Positions 1 through 9,391 of a stretch of DNA of 64,000 nucleotides are shown here, piece after piece. The stretch is from an uncultured Marinicella sp. (GTDB lineage: Bacteria; Pseudomonadota; Gammaproteobacteria; Xanthomonadales; Marinicellaceae). How positions within the stretch are numbered: the first letter of the stretch is position 1; every line of letters begins with the position of its first letter. A program made the position numbers and the translations under genes. The stretch is from assembly GCA_947502595.1 (NCBI GenBank), contig CANNAM010000007.1, positions 62,001 through 126,000 on the forward strand, in the 5' to 3' direction. Under the pieces are notes generated by a model. The model was not told the DNA's origin. It made no database searches and saw nothing but the letters and a program-made list of their open reading frames with translations.

Positions 1-1
1 T

Positions 2-1066
2 TCTCCTGCAGCCATGCGCTATATTTTAGAGGAAAAAGCCAACCACAAGAATTTCACTGCCGCTTTGATTAGTTTGGCCGTCAAAGGTTACGTGAAGCTT
101 AAAAAAACCAGCAGTGGTTATCAGGTCATCAAAACAGACGTCAGTGGTAAGCAGCTGGAGCCACAATCATCAGGTGAAGCCATTATTATGAAACGCCTAC
201 TCAATGGCGGCCGAAAAAAAATCACCATTGATAAAACTTACGACGCAAAAGTTAAAACTGCCATCAGTCAAGTCAGTAAAAAGCTGAAAAGTGAGTACCA
301 AGAAAAATGCTTCAAAGACAATAAAGCACTGGGCTATTTGGGCATCGGTATCAGTTTATTGGTGTTGGTGTTTTTTATGTTGCATTTGAATGTTTTCAGA
401 ATCAATAGCCTCGCAGCTGTGGTGGCGCCCTTTGGTGTCACGGTTTTCGTGTTGTTTATGTTGTTCAAATCCAGCCGTGGTTTGTGGAATGTATTAGGCT
501 CATTGTTCCATGTGGTCTTTATGGTCATTGTTTTCAGCGCATCTTCCGGTAATTTTTCAGCTGGTGGTTTTCCTAAGGAAGTCTTGTTTATGGCTGTGTT
601 TTTGGTGGTGGTTAATGCCATTTTCATATACTTGCTAAAGTCTCCGACTCCATTCGGTCGCCAACTGATGGATAAAATTGAAGGATTTAAGCTGTACCTA
701 TCAACAGCAGAGCAGCATCGTTTAGACATCATGCACCCACCTGAAATGACACCTGAATTATTTGAGAAATACCTGCCTTATGCCATCGCTTTGAATGTGG
801 AAAACCAATGGTCTGAAAGGTTTGCTAACCACCTTAAAGCGGCAGGCACAGACCCTGGTGATTATGATTACCGACCTGATTGGTATTCTGGGGGGCGGTT
901 CAATGTTGCAAACTCAGCTGGTGGCATCGGTGAAATGAGTCGCACCATGGCTTCCAGTGTGGCGGCTGCAGCTGTACCTCCATCATCTTCATCAGGTGGT
1001 GGTTTTTCATCAGGCGGCGGCTTTTCAGGCGGCGGCGGTGGCGGTGGTGGTGGTGGCGGCTGGTGA
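2..1066 (+). CDS. DUF2207 family membrane protein, 5' end outside window
   Basis: The reading frame is open to the left edge, so the gene begins upstream; the first in-window ATG (14) falls inside a conserved stretch and is not the start. The visible part begins with the DUF2207 pattern in which a helical segment reading FTAALISLAVKGYVKL precedes a winged-helix-like soluble portion. It continues through about four hydrophobic segments (residues ~107-210 counted from the ATG at 14) and ends in a Ser/Gly tail finishing in a run of glycines and a Trp. This glycine-rich terminus is typical of DUF2207 proteins. Their function is not established. A small membrane protein follows 44 bp downstream, probably in the same transcript. 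Confidence 0.85.
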   Translation, partial: SPAAMRYILEEKANHKNFTAALISLAVKGYVKLKKTSSGYQVIKTDVSGKQLEPQSSGEAIIMKRLLNGGRKKITIDKTYDAKVKTAISQVSKKLKSEYQEKCFKDNKALGYLGIGISLLVLVFFMLHLNVFRINSLAAVVAPFGVTVFVLFMLFKSSRGLWNVLGSLFHVVFMVIVFSASSGNFSAGGFPKEVLFMAVFLVVVNAIFIYLLKSPTPFGRQLMDKIEGFKLYLSTAEQHRLDIMHPPEMTPELFEKYLPYAIALNVENQWSERFANHLKAAGTDPGDYDYRPDWYSGGRFNVANSAGGIGEMSRTMASSVAAAAVPPSSSSGGGFSSGGGFSGGGGGGGGGGGW

Positions 1067-1110
1067 TGCCACGAATAATAATTAAATTAATATGTACAGG
1101 AGTTTAACTT

Positions 1111-1434
1111 ATGTTTGATGAACTATTTGGTGCAATCATTGAAGGCTTGGTGGCTCTTTTTGCAGCCATTTGGGAAGGCCTGTCCAGTTTGTTTGAACTG
1201 CTGGCAGAAGGCTTCACGGCTTTGGTGCAAGGCATAGCGGGTTTGTTTATGGAAGATGCCGCTGGGGTGGGTATAGCAGCTATCTTCGCGGTATTCTTGT
1301 TGTTTTTCATCGAATTGATTGCTTGGGTGTTTTACTTTTTATTCGAGCTGGTGATGATGTTGGTGGAGCGCCGCAAACCCAAGAAAGTCAAAAAGCCAGT
1401 CATATGGCGACCTAAAGCCACAGGCAAAAACTGA
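1111..1434 (+). CDS. Small hydrophobic membrane protein
   Basis: A 107-residue protein preceded by a clear ribosome binding site (CAGGAG about 10 bases before the ATG). The first ~60 residues form amphipathic to hydrophobic helices rich in Phe, Leu and Ala. A strong membrane segment follows at about residues 50-85, and the C-terminal tail is very basic (Arg/Lys/Pro), which predicts a cytoplasmic end. I do not recognise a family. Its spacing behind the DUF2207 gene and matching strand suggest co-transcription and a shared envelope role, which is inference. Confidence 0.7.
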   Translation: MFDELFGAIIEGLVALFAAIWEGLSSLFELLAEGFTALVQGIAGLFMEDAAGVGIAAIFAVFLLFFIELIAWVFYFLFELVMMLVERRKPKKVKKPVIWRPKATGKN

Positions 1435-1688
1435 AATTGTATTTAAGCACTTGCTTATAAGCACATAATTCCAATTGTTCATTGATTAGCTGCTATGCAT
1501 ACTGCAGGTAAGAGCTATAGCTGTAGTTGCTTTGGTTTAACCATTTGACAACATTGCCAATCATTGTGTCAGCATGCCTTTACAAAATTCTTAATGTTTG
1601 CATAAAAGCCGTAACAAAAATATGCAAATAGCTATAAACTATAAATGGTGAGTATTTATAACATTAATATAAGTAACGAAGACTGATC

Positions 1689-3611
1689 ATGTTTGAGTTT
1701 GGCCCATATCAGCTCGATCCTGCAACCGTGCGATTGTCCAAGAATGGTGTTTCGATTGAAATAGAGCCACAAGTATTCAACACCTTATTGTTGTTGATTG
1801 AAAACCGTGAGCGTGTGGTCAGTAAGGACGAGCTACTGACTAAAATCTGGCATGGACGCGTGGTGTCTGATCATGTCATTACACGAATCATTTATGAATT
1901 GCGTAAAGCTTTAGATGATAAAAGTTCACTACACTCACACATCAGAACTGTAAGGGGTAAAGGCTACCAGTTTATTGCTATTGTCAATGAAAGCCATGGG
2001 CTTAATCAATCTAAGGGGTCCACGCACTCGACAAACAAAGCTCGGTACCAATGGTTTTTGGTTTTTGGTGTGGTGTTGTTGATGGCAGCCATTGCTGTAT
2101 TATTCTATCGGAACAGCAATCAATTACACTCAGCCAATAATTTAAATTCTCAAACCAGTCCTGATATTTACCCCACCGTTGCTGTATTGCCCATCAAAGT
2201 TGAAGCAGGAAATGAGGAAATGTCCATGCTGGTACAGTCCCTGATTGATTACCTGACCAATCAACTGGCGGTTAATTTAAATATGAAGGTGGTACACCCT
2301 GACAGCTTGGTCAGTATGAATGAACAGTTAAATGATGTTTATGCTGTCCAAGCAGCCACTCGAGCTGATTACATTATTCAAGGCTTCATCGAGCCCATCG
2401 CAGCACAACGGGTTAATTTACACCTGAGTTTATATAAAAACAATCAAGACGGTGAGTTGCAGCCTTTCCCTTTAGGGGCATTTGAATTCCCTTACCCGAA
2501 AAGTGCCAAGGAACTGAATGATTTATACAAACAACGCAAAGTAACGGTAAGGAGTATCATTCAAATCATCAAGCCAGGCATGGTCATCAAAGACAATGGC
2601 GAAACCGAAACCAATGACCCTGAAGCCTATAGGCTGGTCATTGCAGCCCATCACATGTCACGCAAGGACGACTGTAAAGATTTGCGGCGAGCAGAGCATT
2701 TGTTACTGAAAGCAGTGCAAAGAGATGATGAATTTGCTTATGCTTACTACCAATTGTTTGCCAATTATTTTAAACGTGTTTGGATGTGTGGTGATTCGAT
2801 TGATTACCATCAAAAAGCCTTGGCTATGGCAGAAATCGTTCAGCGTTTGGCGCCGAATTCTTACAATCCCATAGCACTGGGTATGAATGCCATATTAATT
2901 GAATCAAACCAAGTGGAGAAAGCATATGAGCTATTCAAAGACGCCGATTGGAATGACCCTGATGCCATTAACCACAAAAACTATGCTTTAAGGTACGCTG
3001 GGTTTTTAAGTTTAGCCAGTCGACAAATAGATCGGATTTTACAATTAGATCCCTTTTTCTTCAGTGAAAAGCCCATCAACCAAGCGCCTAACAGTTTGTT
3101 GTATTTGAATCGTTTTGATGAGTACGTCGCTTTGCTGGCGTTGCCTGGAAATTCTTACCATGATTATTACCGCGGGTTGAGTTTGCTGTTTGCCAATAAA
3201 ACCACAGAAGCCAAGGTGATTTTACAAAATGTGGTTGATAAACAGTCGACTGATTTATTCAGCCAGCTTTCCCAAGCTTTGTTATTTATCATTGAGGGTA
3301 ACCATACAGCCGCACTTGAGGTGGTTGATGCAATGGTTAAGCAGCGCAAAGAAAAAAAACACACCGATGGTGAAATGACCTATAAGTTGGCACAGTTATA
3401 TGCCCTGGCTGATGCACCTCAACTGGCCTTAACAATGCTACAGACTGCAGTTGATCAGGGTTTCTTTCCGATGAATTACTTTTTACATGATCCAGCTTTG
3501 GCGTCAATTCAAAATACCACAGAATTTTCTGCCATCATTCAACAAGCCACCAAACGGCACCAAAATTTTGCGGCACGGTTTGATTTGGCTGCAGAAGTTA
3601 AGAGCCAATAG
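1689..3611 (+). CDS. Winged-helix (OmpR/CadC-type) regulator with membrane segment and TPR-like C-terminus
   Basis: This 640-residue protein starts with a trans_reg_C winged-helix domain (residues ~1-97). It includes the typical VVSKDELLTKIWHGRVVSDH stretch and ends at a RTVRGKGYQF wing. A Ser/Thr-rich linker leads to one transmembrane helix (~121-140). The remaining ~500 residues are periplasmic and carry a TolB-like alpha/beta region followed by TPR-like helical pairs (~310-620). The architecture is that of ToxR/CadC-type membrane-bound regulators, which bind DNA on the cytoplasmic side and sense with the periplasmic part. Target and signal cannot be told from the sequence. It stands alone between two intergenic regions. 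Confidence 0.88.
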   Translation: MFEFGPYQLDPATVRLSKNGVSIEIEPQVFNTLLLLIENRERVVSKDELLTKIWHGRVVSDHVITRIIYELRKALDDKSSLHSHIRTVRGKGYQFIAIVNESHGLNQSKGSTHSTNKARYQWFLVFGVVLLMAAIAVLFYRNSNQLHSANNLNSQTSPDIYPTVAVLPIKVEAGNEEMSMLVQSLIDYLTNQLAVNLNMKVVHPDSLVSMNEQLNDVYAVQAATRADYIIQGFIEPIAAQRVNLHLSLYKNNQDGELQPFPLGAFEFPYPKSAKELNDLYKQRKVTVRSIIQIIKPGMVIKDNGETETNDPEAYRLVIAAHHMSRKDDCKDLRRAEHLLLKAVQRDDEFAYAYYQLFANYFKRVWMCGDSIDYHQKALAMAEIVQRLAPNSYNPIALGMNAILIESNQVEKAYELFKDADWNDPDAINHKNYALRYAGFLSLASRQIDRILQLDPFFFSEKPINQAPNSLLYLNRFDEYVALLALPGNSYHDYYRGLSLLFANKTTEAKVILQNVVDKQSTDLFSQLSQALLFIIEGNHTAALEVVDAMVKQRKEKKHTDGEMTYKLAQLYALADAPQLALTMLQTAVDQGFFPMNYFLHDPALASIQNTTEFSAIIQQATKRHQNFAARFDLAAEVKSQ

Positions 3612-3889
3612 CGGGTGTTATGAACATTTGGCCATGAGGCCAATTTACCGGTGAATCTTTTTAGCAGCGCTACTGGTCATTTATTCTGAATCGAGCCCGT
3701 AGCAAGTCATGCATCACGAGCAAACACACAGTTAATTATTCGTTCTGTCTTTAAAACTCAAGCAATCATCAGGTAATCATGATTAATTCCTCATAATCAT
3801 CTCCGCATAAATTCCTAATATTAACCCTACATGTTGGGCGGTATTTATATTGCTTAAAAATTATGAATTTTTAATAAAAGGAATGAGTC

Positions 3890-5167
3890 ATGAAAAATAT
3901 ATTATTCAGTTTTTTAGTTCTTCTTTGTGGGGTATCAAGTGCAGCTATTTTTCAAGTGAATTTAACTGTTCAAGATCAAATTGATGGCAACCCTGGTGAT
4001 GGGGTGTGTGCTATTCCTTCAGGTGGTTTTTGTACTTTACGTGCGGCCATAATGGAAGCCAATGCCTTACCCGGTTCAGACATCATTGTGTTACCTGGTA
4101 ATGCCACCATCAGATTGGCTATAACTGGTTCAGGTGAAAACTCAGCAGCAACTGGAGATCTTGATATCACAGATGCGGTTGCCATAGGGGCCTTCACTGA
4201 GTCAACAGCAGATTTTCCTACAGTGGACGCCAACCTGTTAAATGACCGAGTTTTCCATGTTTTAAACAGCAGTGGCACCGTTTCGTTTGTTAACATGGGC
4301 ATCATCAGTGGTGCAGCTGGTGCTGGTGATGGTGGTGCCATCAGCATCAGTACCAATAATCAGGTCAATATCACACGGGTGTGGTTCGAAGACAATACAG
4401 CAGATTCTGGTGGTGCAATTTTTATGAATGCTTTGAGTGAGTTGTTAATCACTGACAGTGTTTTTGTCGGGAATGCAGCGGTTTCTCAAGGTGGTGCTGT
4501 GACTGTATTAGGACCTGCGGAGATCAATCAGTCAACCCTCTTTGAAAACTTGAATTTCAATAACGAGTTCAAAGAAGCTGTGTTTGTAGGAAGAAATGAT
4601 TTTGGACCGGATGGTTTAACCCTGAAAAATTCTACAGTATTCAATAACTCAAACACCGGAATTTATGCCTTGGCAGCGGATGTAACCGTGCAAAACAGCA
4701 CTTTTTCGGGGCATTCAGATCGTGGCATAGGTATTAACCCAGGTGGTGGGATAACCCCAGATTTAAGAATCAGTAATTCTGTATTTGACCAAAATGCATT
4801 TAATTGTTCAGCTGGTGCAGTTAACAGCTTAACCAATAATTGGAACACTTCATCTGATAACGCTTTTTGTTTTCCAAGTAATCCGGTGGGTACCTCAACC
4901 ATCAATATTGAAGACCCCAAGCTGTCTTCGCTTAAAGTGGACGACGAAAACTGGCACCGCTATTACCGACCTGGGTTTTACAGTCCAATCGTTGACAGCG
5001 CACACCCCGCTGCTCCTGGTCCTGGCCTGGGTTGTGAAGCTGAGGATCAAAGAGGCGTGGCGCGAACCCAAGACGGTGATCACGATGGCAGTGCCCGCTG
5101 TGACCGGGGAGCCATTGAGTTATTGGAAGATGTTATATTTTATGATGACTTTGATATTGTGTACTGA
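3890..5167 (+). CDS. Secreted CSLREA-type beta-helix protein
   Basis: 425 residues with a Sec signal peptide (residues 1 to ~18, cleavage near VSSA|A). A CSLREA-type motif follows at about residues 40-60, visible as CTLRAAIMEAN. Next comes a long Asn/Gly/Ser-rich region of parallel beta-helix character (~100-320) with repeating GGAI and NSTF-like turns. The extreme C-terminus reads DVIFYDDFDIVY, resembling the C-terminal IFxxxFE motif of the secreted protease at 32826-34733. A ribosome binding site (AAAGGAATG) precedes the ATG. CSLREA proteins are exported or surface proteins of mostly unknown ligand. The gene converges on acs. Confidence 0.82.
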   Translation: MKNILFSFLVLLCGVSSAAIFQVNLTVQDQIDGNPGDGVCAIPSGGFCTLRAAIMEANALPGSDIIVLPGNATIRLAITGSGENSAATGDLDITDAVAIGAFTESTADFPTVDANLLNDRVFHVLNSSGTVSFVNMGIISGAAGAGDGGAISISTNNQVNITRVWFEDNTADSGGAIFMNALSELLITDSVFVGNAAVSQGGAVTVLGPAEINQSTLFENLNFNNEFKEAVFVGRNDFGPDGLTLKNSTVFNNSNTGIYALAADVTVQNSTFSGHSDRGIGINPGGGITPDLRISNSVFDQNAFNCSAGAVNSLTNNWNTSSDNAFCFPSNPVGTSTINIEDPKLSSLKVDDENWHRYYRPGFYSPIVDSAHPAAPGPGLGCEAEDQRGVARTQDGDHDGSARCDRGAIELLEDVIFYDDFDIVY

Positions 5168-5211
5168 TTCAAAGCTGAGCCGTATATTGTTCGTCTGAAT
5201 ATGTGAGTTTT

Positions 5212-5244
5212 GCAGTTTAAACCTTGGTTGTAGGTTTAAACTGC
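5212..5244. terminator. 12-bp perfect inverted repeat between convergent genes
   Basis: GCAGTTTAAACC and its exact complement GGTTTAAACTGC are separated by 9 bases. It lies between the stop codons of the CSLREA gene and acs, which converge here. There is no T-run on either side, so it is a terminator-like or transcript-end hairpin, not a classic intrinsic terminator. Confidence 0.5.
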
Positions 5245-5311
5245 AGTGTTGTGAGTCTATACTCATTGTTGTGCTTGTGCAGTTTAAAGTCGCTTAATTA
5301 ATTGCAGCGAT

Positions 5312-7252
5312 TCACCTGTTCAATCGGTTGTTAATCAAATCGGTCACCACTGCAGGTTCTGCCAAAGTGGAAATGTCACCCAGGTTTTCATGTTCATTGG
5401 CCGCTATTTTCCGTAAGATTCTGCGCATGATTTTACCGGAACGGGTTTTCGGTAAGCCAGGTGCCCATTGAATGATGTCAGGCGTGGCAATGGGGCCAAT
5501 TTCTTTGCGTACCCATTGCACCAATTCGGCCCTGAGGTCATCATCTGCGGTGATGTGGTTGTTCAGCGTCAGGTAAGCATAAATGCCTTGGCCTTTGATG
5601 TCATGAGGGTATCCAACCACTGCGGCTTCTGCCACTGCAGGGTGAGCCACCAAGGCGCTTTCCACTTCAGCGGTACCCATGCGATGCCCTGACACATTAA
5701 TCACATCATCGGTGCGGCCAGTGATCCAATAGTACCCATCTTCATCACGCTTGGCACCATCTCCAGTGGTGTACACTTGCGCAAAAGCTGAAAAGTAGGT
5801 GAGGAAAAAACGGTCATGATCACCATAAACAGTGCGCATTTGACCTGGCCAAGAATCGGTGATGACCAAGTTGCCGCTGGCGGCACCCTTAAGTTCATTA
5901 CCCTCATTGTCTAACAAAGCCGGTTTGATACCGAAAAAAGGTCGCGACGCTGAACCTGGCTTTAAGTCGGTGGCACCTGGCAGTGGAGTGATCATGATGC
6001 CGCCGGTTTCAGTTTGCCACCAAGTATCCACAATCGGGCAGCGTGCATCGCCCACCACATCATGGTACCATTTCCATGCTTCTGGGTTGATGGGTTCACC
6101 CACAGAGCCCAAGACCCGCAGTGATTGTCTTGAGGTGCTTTTAACTGGTTCATCGCCTTGTTTCATCAAAGCCCTGATGGCTGTTGGGGCGGTGTAACAG
6201 ATGTTGACTTGGTGTTTGTCACAGATTTGCCAAAAGCGACTGTAGTCAGGGTAGTTGGGCACACCTTCGAACATCAAGGTGGTACAACCATTGGCCAATG
6301 GTCCATAAACCACGTAACTGTGACCAGTGATCCAGCCTATGTCTGCAGTACACCAATACACATCACCGGGTTGTAAATCAAACACATATTCATGGGTCAT
6401 TGAGGCGTAGACTAAATAGCCTCCACTGGTGTGCAAAACGCCTTTGGGTTGGCCAGTTGAACCTGAAGTATACAGAATAAACAAAGGGTCCTCGGCATTC
6501 ATTGGTACGGCTTCACAGTCGGTCCCTACATCACTGCTGACCTCATGGTACCAGTGGTCGTGTTCCAGCCAGTCAACTTCTGAGTCCGTTGTTTTGATCA
6601 CCAATACAGACTCTAAATAGTCTTTAACGCCAACTTTTTGGGTGGCTTTATCAACATTGGCTTTCAATGGTATGGGCTTAGCACCGCGAACACCTTGGTC
6701 TGCTGTGATCACCAATTTAGATTGACAGTTGATGATGCGGTCACCCAGTGCATCGGGTGAAAAGCCACCAAAAACCACTGAATGCACAGCCCCAATACGG
6801 GCACAAGCCAGCATGGCATAAGCTGCTTGTGGGATCATAGGCATGTATAAAGTGACTCGGTCGCCTTTTACTACACCCATCTTTTTCAAGGTGTTGGCAA
6901 ACCGACACACTTCTTCATGTAATTGGGCATAACTGATGTGTTTGCTTTCATTGGGGTTGTCAGCTTCCCAAATAATGGCTGTTTGGTTGGCTTTTTCAGG
7001 CAAATGTCGGTCGATACAGTTGTGGCTGATATTCAATTCACCATCGGCATACCAATTGATGTGCAGTTGGTCTTGTGCAAATGACACGTCTTTGACTTGG
7101 GTATAGGGTTTAAACCAATCCAGACGTTGTCCATGTTTGGCCCAAAATGCTTCGTTGTTGTCTATGCTGTCTTGGTACATGGTCAGGTATTGTTGGTCGT
7201 TACACAGGGTAGTGTCACTGATGGAGGGTTTGACTGGGTATATTTTATTCAT
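5312..7252 (-). CDS. acs: Acetyl-coenzyme A synthetase
   Basis: Makes acetyl-CoA from acetate, ATP and CoA through an acetyl-AMP intermediate in the cytoplasm. The 646-residue length is normal for the family. Visible motifs are the P-loop-like [11 protein letters not shown], the [10 protein letters not shown] adenylate-binding motif, the [21 protein letters not shown] hinge region (A8), and [11 protein letters not shown] near the C-terminus. The lysine of that last motif is the one acetylated in regulation of characterised Acs enzymes. The gene stands alone on the minus strand, converging with the CSLREA gene. The next minus-strand gene upstream of it is the SFPD-repeat gene. Confidence 0.97.
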   Translation of the reverse strand: MNKIYPVKPSISDTTLCNDQQYLTMYQDSIDNNEAFWAKHGQRLDWFKPYTQVKDVSFAQDQLHINWYADGELNISHNCIDRHLPEKANQTAIIWEADNPNESKHISYAQLHEEVCRFANTLKKMGVVKGDRVTLYMPMIPQAAYAMLACARIGAVHSVVFGGFSPDALGDRIINCQSKLVITADQGVRGAKPIPLKANVDKATQKVGVKDYLESVLVIKTTDSEVDWLEHDHWYHEVSSDVGTDCEAVPMNAEDPLFILYTSGSTGQPKGVLHTSGGYLVYASMTHEYVFDLQPGDVYWCTADIGWITGHSYVVYGPLANGCTTLMFEGVPNYPDYSRFWQICDKHQVNICYTAPTAIRALMKQGDEPVKSTSRQSLRVLGSVGEPINPEAWKWYHDVVGDARCPIVDTWWQTETGGIMITPLPGATDLKPGSASRPFFGIKPALLDNEGNELKGAASGNLVITDSWPGQMRTVYGDHDRFFLTYFSAFAQVYTTGDGAKRDEDGYYWITGRTDDVINVSGHRMGTAEVESALVAHPAVAEAAVVGYPHDIKGQGIYAYLTLNNHITADDDLRAELVQWVRKEIGPIATPDIIQWAPGLPKTRSGKIMRRILRKIAANEHENLGDISTLAEPAVVTDLINNRLNR

Positions 7253-7286
7253 GGTTATTTAGGTATTAATGTGGTTAAAGTAACGG

Positions 7287-7700
7287 TTAATTCATGCCTG
7301 GAAATGAACTGACTTTTTTAACTTCAATGTCTGGAAATGAGTCAACCACTTGAACCTTAAAATCAGGAAAGCTACTGACTTCTTGCCACTGGCCACACTT
7401 ATCTGGAAAGCTCGACACAAATTCTACATTGATGTCAGGAAAAGAACTGACATATTTGATTTTTAAATCAGGAAATGAATCAACAAACTGAACTTTGCCT
7501 TTTAATTCTATGCCATTGTGGTAACAAGATTTTTCGGAGCTACTGCCAGAAGATTCATTGCTTGAAGATTGGCTGCTGGCATAACTGGCTTTGGCACTAA
7601 AAGGACTGGATGTTTTTGGGTAAGAGCTGCCGCCTTCAAAAATTGTTAATACCAAGATGACGGCGATGATCGCGATGGCGATTTTAAGGTCTTTATTCAT
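7287..7700 (-). CDS. Membrane-anchored protein with six SFPD repeats
   Basis: A 137-residue protein of no family I recognise. The start at 7700 is chosen because a GAGGAG ribosome binding site lies 7 bases upstream; the ATG at 7706 is too close to that site. Residues ~6-21 form an N-terminal membrane helix and residues ~24-57 are a Ser-rich linker. Residues ~69-137 carry six copies of a SFPD motif (the last SFPG) at positions 75, 86, 97, 110, 121 and 132. Spacing is 11 residues except for one 13-residue step that contains a Cys. Each unit has the form V-x-SFPD-hydrophobic-x-V, suggesting stacked short beta strands. The gene sits 34 bp upstream of acs on the same strand. Confidence 0.75.
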   Translation of the reverse strand: MNKDLKIAIAIIAVILVLTIFEGGSSYPKTSSPFSAKASYASSQSSSNESSGSSSEKSCYHNGIELKGKVQFVDSFPDLKIKYVSSFPDINVEFVSSFPDKCGQWQEVSSFPDFKVQVVDSFPDIEVKKVSSFPGMN

Positions 7701-7814
7701 ACTCATACTCCTCAATTGGTTGTTGTTATTAGTTATAATTTTAACTCTTGCCAGTGCATCTGTCGACTGGCAAAGTTTGCAGTGATTCAGTGGCTGTTAT
7801 ATTTGATCTGTTGC

Positions 7815-8108
7815 TTACTTTTTCATGATCATAACCATGATACTCATTGCATAAGCTGCCAATATCTTTTCATCCAATAACAGGGTTCTGCCATCCAGTG
7901 ATTGCATGGTGTTTGAAACGGTTTGTATGACCACCCCTAATAAAGCCAACATGGCGGCGGTGTGGGCTTTTTGTTTGGAAATTTGTTTGTCACCAAGTTG
8001 GTAGGTTTCGTTGTTTTGCTCTTGTAGTGCCAGCTTTAAACCCGTGCCTGCAACAATCAATGACATGAATAAACTCAAGTATTCACTGTAAAAAGGGACT
8101 GTATCCAT
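7815..8108 (-). CDS. Small membrane protein, function unknown
   Basis: 97 residues with two or three hydrophobic segments (about residues 9-27, 50-66 and 82-95) separated by a polar stretch rich in Gln, Asn and Lys. It has no family signature I recognise and no strong ribosome binding site. It is divergently oriented from the ArsR-family regulator at 8180, with 71 bp between the starts, so it may share the palindromic control region there. The coding assignment rests on length, hydrophobic pattern and position; a spurious frame remains possible. Confidence 0.55.
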   Translation of the reverse strand: MDTVPFYSEYLSLFMSLIVAGTGLKLALQEQNNETYQLGDKQISKQKAHTAAMLALLGVVIQTVSNTMQSLDGRTLLLDEKILAAYAMSIMVMIMKK

Positions 8109-8143
8109 TGTTGTACTTGCTCAAATACTTGATTATAAAACAA

Positions 8144-8174
8144 TTGACACATAGATAATTAGATGATAATCTAA
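8144..8174 (+). promoter_or_regulatory. Promoter with overlapping palindromic operator for the ArsR/SdpI pair
   Basis: A consensus -35 box TTGACA (8144-8149) is followed 17 bases later by a -10 candidate TAATCT (8167-8172). The palindrome TTAGATGATAATCTAA (8159-8174) covers the -10 region and ends 5 bases before the ATG of the ArsR-family gene. This arrangement fits autorepression, as in SdpR-like regulators. Operator identity is inference. Confidence 0.55.
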
Positions 8175-8179
8175 ATAAA

Positions 8180-8470
8180 ATGCAAGAAACTCCTAAACAA
8201 GAATCATTATTCACAGCGATTGCTGACATGCAAAGGCGAAAAATATTGGCCTTATTGAAGCAAGGTGAAATGTCAGTGGCTGAAATCAAAGCTAATTTTG
8301 AATTCAGCGGGGCCACTTTATCGCATCATTTAAAAATACTTAAACAAGCTGAACTGGTGCGCGTAAGGCGACAAGGGCAACAGCGCATTTATACTTTAAA
8401 TTTAAGTGTGGCGGAGGAGCTGATGCTGTTAATGAATCAATTATTAAGAAAACGAGAAAGTAATGAATAG
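8180..8470 (+). CDS. ArsR-family autorepressor, SdpR-like
   Basis: A 96-residue winged-helix regulator. The family pattern is clear: ADMQRRKILALLKQGEMSVAEI in the first helices, then the recognition-helix region FSGATLSHHLKILKQAELV, then the wing RRQGQQRIYTLN. No metal-binding cysteine pair of the ArsR/SmtB metal sensors is seen, which favours the SdpR autorepressor branch. The next gene, 41 bp downstream, is an SdpI-like membrane protein, the partner found with SdpR in Bacillus and in many other bacteria. A palindrome overlapping the promoter at 8159-8174 is the likely operator. Confidence 0.88.
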   Translation: MQETPKQESLFTAIADMQRRKILALLKQGEMSVAEIKANFEFSGATLSHHLKILKQAELVRVRRQGQQRIYTLNLSVAEELMLLMNQLLRKRESNE

Positions 8471-8511
8471 TCCTGGCTGTTCTTTAGGCTCTCCTATGGC
8501 AGAGATTACAT

Positions 8512-9165
8512 ATGAAAAATAACAAAACACTGTTTACAGTCATGTTGGTGCTTATCATCACTTGGGTGGTGGCATTCATCTACGCGCCTCAATTACCGGA
8601 GCAAATACCTACCCATTGGAATGCCAGTGGCGAAGTTGACGGGTACACCAACAAGCCTTGGGGTGTGTATATGTTGCCAGTCATTTCAACGCTGCTGAGT
8701 ATGTTGCTGTTGGTATTGCCTAAAATTTCACCCAAAGGATTCAAGCTGGACAGTGCCAAAAAAGTGTATGACATCATTGTCTTGGTGATGGCTGGGTTTA
8801 TGTTGGCAGTTATGGTTTTGAGTTTTGAAGCTGCATTGAATAATGAGTTGAATATGAATCAATGGATGTTGGGCGCCATGGGGGTGTTGTTCTTGATTAT
8901 TGGTAACTACTTAGCCAAAGTGCCAAAAAACTTTTTCTTGGGCATCAGAACCCCTTGGACACTGGCGTCAGATGAAGTGTGGTACAAAACCCATCGTTTG
9001 GGCTCATGGACATTTGTGACAGCTGGTCTGTTGGTGGTGTTGTCGGCTTGTTTATCACTGCCAGTAAGTTGGGCCATTGCTGCATTGATGGTGGCCGCGT
9101 TGTTGCCAGTTGTTTATTCACTGCTGCTGTATAAGAAAATCGAAGGTTTTAACGATGTAGAGTGA
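8512..9165 (+). CDS. SdpI family membrane protein
   Basis: A 217-residue integral membrane protein with about six hydrophobic segments. The N-terminal DUF1648 motif is visible as PEQIPTHWNASGEVDGY after the first helix. The SdpI-type motif near residues 140-165 reads NYLAKVPKNFFLGIRTPWTL followed by WYKTHRLG. In Bacillus subtilis SdpI gives immunity to the SdpC toxin and sequesters SdpR at the membrane. Here no SdpC-like toxin gene is seen next to it, so a broader signalling or envelope role is possible. It forms an operon with the ArsR-family gene upstream. Confidence 0.9.
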   Translation: MKNNKTLFTVMLVLIITWVVAFIYAPQLPEQIPTHWNASGEVDGYTNKPWGVYMLPVISTLLSMLLLVLPKISPKGFKLDSAKKVYDIIVLVMAGFMLAVMVLSFEAALNNELNMNQWMLGAMGVLFLIIGNYLAKVPKNFFLGIRTPWTLASDEVWYKTHRLGSWTFVTAGLLVVLSACLSLPVSWAIAALMVAALLPVVYSLLLYKKIEGFNDVE

Positions 9166-9391
9166 ATGTTGGTGTAAGTTGGCGTCTGCATGACTGATCC
9201 ACTGAATTTAGTTTGTATAGCCTGTAAGGGTGTAAATTCACCCAGTGTTATGTTGTAAAATAGCCCAAATACTTGGTAAAGACTTGAGTGTGCAGCTTAA
9301 TAAAAAGACCAAAGTGCTGTCATCAATACAGTTTAGATAAAGTCAAAGTTTGTGGCTTAATGATTCATTTAACAATAACACATGGGTTTCA

